A DNA stretch of 64,000 nt from Debaryomyces hansenii CBS767 (lineage: Eukaryota > Ascomycota > Pichiomycetes > Serinales > Debaryomycetaceae), in contig NC_006046.2 of the NCBI RefSeq assembly GCF_000006445.2, positions 372,001-436,000 of the forward strand. Direction: 5' to 3'. The notes under the pieces are model-generated. The model saw nothing but the letters and a program-made list of their open reading frames with translations. It was not told the DNA's origin and ran no database searches. Positions 58,710-64,000 of this stretch are shown here, in pieces. Position 1 is the stretch's first letter; each line of letters begins with the position of its first letter. Both the position numbers and the translations under genes were made by a program.

Positions 58710-60422
58710 TTAGCACCTAACGTCGACACCTTTTCTTTTTTCTGATTCTCTTAATTCATACATTACTTGAACACCGACAAATAAAGCGGCCAGTGATAAA
58801 ATGAAAAATTCGAATCCAGAAACAGTATTAAACATTTCCAGTAATAATGCGATAGTACCGTCTTTACCTAAACAGAATCCGAATAAGTTTGCAAGCATCA
58901 TCATCCAAATATTTAAAACAGCTCCAACACTACATAAATACCTGTACCACCATTCATTTTCGTACCTCTTAAAGTAAACTGTAGAACCAATTTCTGGTAA
59001 TAAGAAAATGACCACGAGCCAGCCCCACATAAGTAATTTCAATTCAATGTCATGCCAGATGGCAACAAAACTAAATACACATAAACTGTTTAAGATACGG
59101 TATTTACCACCTCCACCTAATGGAACATAGATATACCTTATAACCCACTTGTTGAAAGATCTGTGCCATGCTCTCCAAAACGCCAAGGCAGAATAGTTGT
59201 TGTCCATACATCTGATCATATTTTCTGGCGGATCAATACCATCTAGCAAACTCCAGAAACGGAACAACCTCCAGGGTATCAATAATTTAAGCCAGATTAT
59301 GTTTAAATTGAACATACCTAGCATGGAAATCTGAAAGGGAGTATCTCCGTCCCAGGCTTTTGTCTTGGATACAGCAACAACGTAGGTAAAATGCAATAAG
59401 ATCTCCATGACAAGCACACAGAATAAGAATCTAACAAAATAGACAAATGTTCTCTTATAGTCCTTAACAGACGACAATTGTTGGTAATTTGATTGGTAGA
59501 TGAAATCATTAAATGTAATGATTGGGCCAGCAATAAATAAGGGAGCATACGTGATGTATGCAATATAGTTCACAATATTATAGTCTGACATAGGTAAAGG
59601 AGCTTCAAGACGTTGTCTGTCGTCAAGGTCTGTAAGCTTTTGCGAATTAAGTCTTGAAGCTTCTTTATCGTTATTTTCAATCTCCTTTAATTTCTCCAAA
59701 TAATCTAAGTTAAAAGATAACATTCTAAGTAAAGTGAAATTAAAGAAAACATCCCACCGGGCAATAATACCCTTGAAACCATGGTCAATGGCATTAATAC
59801 CAAATGGAATAGCACGGAAGTTATCATTTATAAATAACGTCAGTAAGCCGTATATCCAAGTAAGACATATAGCAGTCCTTGTCGAAGGAACGTACCTCGA
59901 AATTGCATAAGCTATTGAAATATGAATCAAGATTCGTAAACAATTCGTACCGTGGGCAGCAAATAAAAAAAAGAGCCCAAAGCCACAATCAAAGTACGTT
60001 CTTTTGTTAATCTGCAATGCAGAGCTCACGACCTTGCGTACAGCAAAATGTATCATAATCAACCCACATAACATAGGAAAATTGTCCCTGAAAAACCGAT
60101 ATTGCAGATCAGAATTGTCAACTTTCCGTCCGAACATCCAACCTTGGCTCAATAAATGTGCATACCTAGGATAGTTAGGATTAGTTTCATTAGAAGCATC
60201 CATTGCTGTTTTAAACATTAATGGAATAACTACAAGAAATACTAATATGTAAAGCTTGAATTCTATTGTGGACCATTTGGACTTTGAATTTGCTTTCTTG
60301 ATAACCGATTGTCTCTTTGAAGGGTTCGTGGGACGATGAAGTCGGGAATCTAGCGTCTCTAAAGAAAAAAAAGACTGAACATGTGCAAATGCATCAATTA
60401 TATCAGTACTATAACCAGTCAT
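58710..60422 (-). CDS. GUP1: MBOAT-family acyltransferase Gup1
   Basis: 570 aa, about ten TM segments; S. cerevisiae Gup1 is 560 aa. MBOAT signatures: [68 protein letters not shown] and the catalytic-His segment [18 protein letters not shown]. Known role: ER acyltransferase that remodels GPI-anchor lipids by adding very long acyl chains; mutants affect wall, lipid rafts and glycerol uptake. The C-terminus ends in a basic-acidic tail ([13 protein letters not shown]). Divergent from the next gene. Confidence 0.95.
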   Translation of the reverse strand: MTGYSTDIIDAFAHVQSFFSLETLDSRLHRPTNPSKRQSVIKKANSKSKWSTIEFKLYILVFLVVIPLMFKTAMDASNETNPNYPRYAHLLSQGWMFGRKVDNSDLQYRFFRDNFPMLCGLIMIHFAVRKVVSSALQINKRTYFDCGFGLFFLFAAHGTNCLRILIHISIAYAISRYVPSTRTAICLTWIYGLLTLFINDNFRAIPFGINAIDHGFKGIIARWDVFFNFTLLRMLSFNLDYLEKLKEIENNDKEASRLNSQKLTDLDDRQRLEAPLPMSDYNIVNYIAYITYAPLFIAGPIITFNDFIYQSNYQQLSSVKDYKRTFVYFVRFLFCVLVMEILLHFTYVVAVSKTKAWDGDTPFQISMLGMFNLNIIWLKLLIPWRLFRFWSLLDGIDPPENMIRCMDNNYSALAFWRAWHRSFNKWVIRYIYVPLGGGGKYRILNSLCVFSFVAIWHDIELKLLMWGWLVVIFLLPEIGSTVYFKRYENEWWYRYLCSVGAVLNIWMMMLANLFGFCLGKDGTIALLLEMFNTVSGFEFFILSLAALFVGVQVMYELRESEKRKGVDVRC

Positions 60423-60591
60423 TATGGATCAATTGATTAAACGGAAGAAATAACTATATAAAGTAGGTAGAGCTTATCCAATATGGAGCATTTTGATAGT
60501 AAGCGACTTAAACTGTAAAGTTGACAATTTTACAGGTTACAAAAAATCAGCTAAAATTTAGAAAATTGTTACTACTGTAGAATGAAAGAAT

Positions 60592-61371
60592 ATGTCTACC
60601 AACAGAATGAGTGGAGATAAAGTAAAGAAGGAGGAGGAGGATTTCCAGAGAAGACCTAATCCAAAGGGTTGGACTCCACCAAAAGCACCTTATAATCCAT
60701 ATGATCCAACTGATTTAAGACCACCAGAAGGGTATCCATCAGAATTTAAAATACCCGGTAATCAGCCATCTGGGTTTTCTTCTATACCCAATAATCCTAC
60801 ACAATACAAGAAAGTAAACGAGACGATGAAAAGGTTGAATTACACCCCAAGACCGCCTTCTGGGGTATATCCAGGCCAGTATAAGGTGTTACGTAGAATC
60901 GATACCAACCAGAGATTAAATACCGGATCTCGGTGGTTTGGATCGTTTCTTGCTGCAAGCGTGGTTGTTTATTGTGCGTTCTTCCATCGTTGGAACGACG
61001 GGAGGGAGAATGTTATGTCAGACTTTTACCGTGCAAGATTGAGTCTCAAGGAAAGGGTGATTGGCCTCAGTGACCAGGAATACGATGATTTGCATCATCC
61101 AAAGGGTGCCAACATAGTAGTTAAGAACGTCAAAGATTCCGATTACATTCCAGAAAACCTAAGAAAAACTGTCGAAGGTGAATATGCGTTGAACAGACCA
61201 TCTGAAAGACACGTCTTAGAAGCACAAAGAATTCAGCAGCAGCAAGAAGAGCAATTGTTAAGAGAAATGGACGAACACAAGAAATTTGCAATGTCCTTTA
61301 TGACTGACGAGTCGACGGCTGGTGAAGAAGAAAAGCCTGAGAAGAGGAATAAATGGTTTGGAGTTTTTTAA
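60592..61371 (+). CDS. Single-span membrane protein, unrecognised
   Basis: 259 aa. A Pro-rich N-terminus (NPKGWTPPKAPYNPYDPTDLRPPEGYPSEF) precedes one TM near residues 117-133 (WFGSFLAASVVVYCAFF). The second half is helical with a Gln/Glu coiled coil (EAQRIQQQQEEQLLREMDEHKKF) and the end KRNKWFGVF. It could be a mitochondrial or ER assembly factor, but I cannot name a family. Another ATG 10 nt upstream, out of frame, opens a 12-codon ORF that overlaps this start. Confidence 0.75.
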   Translation: MSTNRMSGDKVKKEEEDFQRRPNPKGWTPPKAPYNPYDPTDLRPPEGYPSEFKIPGNQPSGFSSIPNNPTQYKKVNETMKRLNYTPRPPSGVYPGQYKVLRRIDTNQRLNTGSRWFGSFLAASVVVYCAFFHRWNDGRENVMSDFYRARLSLKERVIGLSDQEYDDLHHPKGANIVVKNVKDSDYIPENLRKTVEGEYALNRPSERHVLEAQRIQQQQEEQLLREMDEHKKFAMSFMTDESTAGEEEKPEKRNKWFGVF

Positions 61372-61532
61372 TTAATTTTTCAAATGACGATTCAATCGAA
61401 CTCATTTCCTTATTAAGCATTCCAGCCCCCTTTGTACTTAGATATTCCACCTACAACTAGTTGTATATAGAACTTTAATCACATAATATCCTGTATTATT
61501 CATTGCTACTCCATATCTTATACGATGAGAAT

Positions 61533-61538
61533 CACGTG
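61533..61538. promoter_or_regulatory. CACGTG E-box upstream of the lipase gene
   Basis: It lies 54-59 bp before the ATG of the steryl ester hydrolase gene (Cbf1-type site). Confidence 0.45.
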
Positions 61539-61591
61539 TCGAGATTTCAAGGCTCATTATCGATGGTTTCACTAGCAGATAACATACGTGT

Positions 61592-62998
61592 ATGATAGTG
61601 TTCTTGAAGATGGCAGCTGTCAAAAAGTTGACTATAGGAAACACTATCTTGAATGTTAGCTTCCTCTTACTTGGTATAGCTATATCTATTTTGTACAAGC
61701 TCGTAAAAAAGTTTCTTGGTTTAGATTTTGATGCTGCAGATGTTGACAAGGATAAAAAATCAACGATCTACGAACGGATTTTAAGGTCAAAGGATATAAC
61801 AGAGATTGCAGAAATATACGGGTATATTGTTAGGGAACATGTTATTACAACAGAAGATGAGTATGTGCTCGTTATACATAAGCTTGAAAAAAGAGGAATA
61901 CGGTCTATTCCCCATGGAAAAATAGCGTATTTTCACCATGGGTTGCTCACAAACTCAGAGTTATTCTTGCTTGGTGGTACAAAAGATCGGATTTTACCGT
62001 TTTTATTGGTGGATATGGGGTATGACGTCTGGTTGGGAAATAATCGGGGTAACAAATATTCTATGAAACACACTAAATTGTCAATCGATGATTCTAAATT
62101 CTGGGATTTCTCCTTGGATGAATATGCGTTATACGATATTCCTAACTCGATTGATTATATATTATCGCACTATAAACCATCGGATAAAATAACATATATT
62201 GGGTTCTCACAGGGTTGCTCTCAACTATTTGCTAGTTTAAGTTTGAAGCCAGAATTGAATTCCAAGTTGAATTTATTCGTCGGACTATCGCCTGCAATAA
62301 TCCCCAGAAATTTAAACCACCCTGTTTTCAAAGCGATTGTTGTACAGTCTGCTAACAATAATGAGTTTTTATATAGCGTGTTCGGAAATAAAGCTATACT
62401 TCCATCTGTTGCATTCTGGAGCTATTTCTTAGGCTCAACACTATATGAAAAGGTGGTAGATACGTCACTTGTCTATTTATTTGGGTGGACCGGAAAGAAC
62501 TTGACAAAATCTCAGAAAATAATAGGGTATCCCCATATGTTTTCCAATTCGTCTGTCAAATCATTGGTACATTGGTTCCAAATCATTAACAGTAAACGAT
62601 TTCAGATGTTTGACGAAACCTGCAACATTGGAATGACCAAGTTATCGAATCTTTCGAGTGTGTCGAGGTCTAAGAGCAATAGGGTTGCTCCTTTCCCCAT
62701 ATCCCACCATTTGAACGTTCCTACGCTTTTGGTTTATGGGGATAGTGACATATTGATTGATATGGAAAATACAAAGAAATTAATACTAGATGCTAACGAT
62801 AGAATGAAAAACAACCTTATCGATATAGTAAATTGTCCAGGGTATGAACATATGGATACATTATGGGGTAAGGACGTCGTGGATGATGTATTCACGAAAG
62901 TCATAGACACAATGGAATCGCTTACTCACGAGTCGAAAGTTAGTGGAGTAATGGTAACTCTGAAAACCCTAGATGAAAGTAGCTGTGAAAGCTTGTGA
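61592..62998 (+). CDS. Steryl ester hydrolase (TGL1/YEH family)
   Basis: 468 aa. An N-terminal membrane anchor (about residues 17-38, NTILNVSFLLLGIAISILYKL) is followed by an acid-lipase alpha/beta-hydrolase domain. HHGLLTNSELFLL forms the oxyanion region, WLGNNRGNKYSMKH and FWDFSLDEYALYDIPNSIDYIL are family blocks, the nucleophile Ser206 is in GFSQG, Asp in YGDSDILID, and the His in YEHMDTLWG. Known role: hydrolyses sterol esters on lipid droplets or at the plasma membrane. TGL1 and YEH1/2 cannot be told apart from this alone. A second in-frame ATG is at residue 7. Confidence 0.88.
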   Translation: MIVFLKMAAVKKLTIGNTILNVSFLLLGIAISILYKLVKKFLGLDFDAADVDKDKKSTIYERILRSKDITEIAEIYGYIVREHVITTEDEYVLVIHKLEKRGIRSIPHGKIAYFHHGLLTNSELFLLGGTKDRILPFLLVDMGYDVWLGNNRGNKYSMKHTKLSIDDSKFWDFSLDEYALYDIPNSIDYILSHYKPSDKITYIGFSQGCSQLFASLSLKPELNSKLNLFVGLSPAIIPRNLNHPVFKAIVVQSANNNEFLYSVFGNKAILPSVAFWSYFLGSTLYEKVVDTSLVYLFGWTGKNLTKSQKIIGYPHMFSNSSVKSLVHWFQIINSKRFQMFDETCNIGMTKLSNLSSVSRSKSNRVAPFPISHHLNVPTLLVYGDSDILIDMENTKKLILDANDRMKNNLIDIVNCPGYEHMDTLWGKDVVDDVFTKVIDTMESLTHESKVSGVMVTLKTLDESSCESL

Positions 62999-63880
62999 TT
63001 TTATAGAGATGTATATAGATTTTAATGAATTTGGATCTTATTTAAAAGATTCCTTTTGCTCAAATTGTAGACAATGGCCCAATCACAGAAAATTCTGATA
63101 TTGATGAAAATCCATGGTAACACATATTTTCAAATTATGTGCGATGCTGCAAAATTCTATCCTAATTTGAAGCTTCCATACTCAGTATTTGTTAAATTGT
63201 ATTATTTCTCTAGCCGGTTATTGGAATAGCCTTCCCGACTATGCGATGCATATATTTGAATCTCTAGAGAAAGCAATACCAATAGAGGAGTGGAATATGG
63301 ATAACGTATATGAAGTTATCAAAGTGATGCTTGAGGATCATCTGTTAAGAATTTCAGAAGTTTTTGACGAGATTAGCATAAATCACTGGACACGAGCAAC
63401 AAAGCAAGATGTTACTTCGAGAAAATTACATAGATAATGGATACATATAAGCAAAACTGTTAGTTTATTATGAGCATTTCTTTAAGCATTAAGTAGTTCA
63501 AACGATAATACAAATCATATAATTTTACTGGTGAGAAGTGCCCTATGTGTATAGCACTTGATGTTGAGGCACACGTTACAAAATTTCTTCTAGCTACAAG
63601 ATATTTACAAGTATATCTACTTAGGCCGCCCAATGAGAAAACATGTTGCAAGGTTGAGAAGCCAAACCAGTAGAAGTATAATGAAGTTAATGGTTGGCCT
63701 TTATAGACATCAATGAAATCTTTTGTGTTGAGACATTTTCAGTTAAAAATAGATTGGCAAATTTTGGGTTTGAAATAATGATAGCCTCAGACTTGAGAAT
63801 AAACTGGGCCGTCACAACCGCAGATGCCGCTAATCTATGTGCTAAGTTCATCAAGGAAGCGATTGACATCATCACAGATA
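62999..63880. other. Right-end region without an intact gene
   Basis: About 880 bp holding only a broken ORF pair (63074-63437) and short overlapping frames on both strands that lack ATG starts or known features. Confidence 0.5.
63074..63437 (+). pseudogene. Possible decayed gene (two shifted frames)
   Basis: An ATG at 63074 opens 51 codons (starting MAQSQKILILMK) that stop at 63227. A different frame overlaps and continues for about 70 codons without an ATG (PDYAMHIFESLEKAIPIEEW, then a helical segment). The composition is protein-like in both, suggesting one frameshifted gene. I recognise no family; chance ORFs remain possible. Confidence 0.3.
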
Positions 63881-63884
63881 TTGC

Positions 63885-63907
63885 AACCCTATTATCATAT
63901 TAGGGTT
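63885..63907. promoter_or_regulatory. Inverted pair of Tbf1-type sites
   Basis: AACCCTA (63885-63891) and TAGGGTT (63901-63907) are exact inverted repeats 9 bp apart; the right one reads TTAGGGTT in full. Tbf1 binds TTAGGG, and in Candida-group yeasts it drives ribosomal protein genes. The following 90 bp are T/pyrimidine-rich, as in a strong promoter, and the window ends before any ATG. Confidence 0.6.
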
Positions 63908-64000
63908 ACCCGCACTTTTAATTTTTCGTTTTCCTATATAACAGATAGAAAACGTTAAAAATTTTTCCTTTTATATTTTTCTTCTTTAACGCAAAACCAC

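Noticed and set aside
63460..63651. Minus-strand frame containing AIHIGHFSPVKLYD, which recalls the HIGH motif of class I tRNA synthetases
   Set aside because: Only 63 codons, non-ATG start, no KMSKS or other synthetase segment, and the neighbouring helical frame is on the other strand. Most likely coincidence.
63687..63903. Short frames on both strands before the right-edge promoter
   Set aside because: The plus frame has no ATG at its start, the minus frame has no recognisable feature, and the two overlap completely.

Overview
This is nuclear DNA from a budding yeast. It has closely packed, mostly intronless genes on both strands. Two genes have short introns with yeast-type signals (GTATGT or GTAAGT donor, ACTAAC branch point). 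Five tRNA genes have internal promoters, and four of them end at or lead into T-runs. One relic resembles a Ty3/gypsy retrotransposon. The protein content (RIM101, WSC sensor, FTR1, GUP1, RSC8, plus an EAF-domain protein and a PPWD1-type cyclophilin that S. cerevisiae lacks) and a Tbf1-type TTAGGGTT site fit the Debaryomyces/Candida group. That placement is inference. If it is right, CTG codons should be read as serine, which the window alone cannot settle.

Layout. 1-10 kb: 3' end of NPL3, then BNA7 (kynurenine formamidase), TIF35 (eIF3g), a DGR2/YMR102C-type WD40 protein, and IRR1/SCC3 (cohesin) on the minus strand. 10-17 kb: RSC8, tRNA-Arg(UCU), FTR1 (iron permease), an FMP41/FAHD1-type hydrolase, DCD1 (dCMP deaminase). 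17-30 kb: NCR1 (NPC1 homologue), a spliced CRP1/MDG1-type gene, RPC10 (Rpb12), a mitochondrial protein possibly AEP3, a long gene-poor stretch, and a WSC-family cell-wall sensor. 30-33.4 kb: YPI1, then a damaged Ty3-like element with LTRs, primer binding site, polypurine tract and a 5-bp target duplication, sitting 13 bp upstream of tRNA-Tyr(GUA), which is followed by tRNA-Thr(AGU). 33.7-45 kb: RIM101, SLM3, tRNA-Ile(AAU) and tRNA-Ala(AGC), a dynactin p24-like coiled-coil protein, a PPWD1-type cyclophilin, an EAF-domain protein, LCL3, AGM1/PCM1, and a small membrane protein. 45-64 kb: KAR9, DIM1, KEL3, RRB1, PRP6, MAD1, spliced MMS2, SOM1, GUP1, an unrecognised single-span membrane protein, a TGL1/YEH-type steryl ester hydrolase, a decayed ORF region, and the promoter of a gene beyond the right edge.

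Most genes are core housekeeping functions: translation (TIF35, DIM1, RRB1), splicing (PRP6, PPWD1), chromosome segregation (IRR1, KAR9, MAD1), chromatin and transcription (RSC8, RPC10, EAF), mitochondria (SLM3, SOM1, FMP41), and membrane or wall sensing and lipids (WSC, NCR1, GUP1, lipase). No gene cluster with one shared new function was found. The most notable non-genic signals are the Ty3-like relic at a Pol III start site, two tandem tRNA pairs with identical 18-bp spacers and no terminator between them, a perfect 15-bp hairpin inside BNA7, paired inverted Tbf1-type sites at the right edge, and promoter motifs (MCB, PAC, CACGTG, GCCAAGAA) that match the genes they precede.
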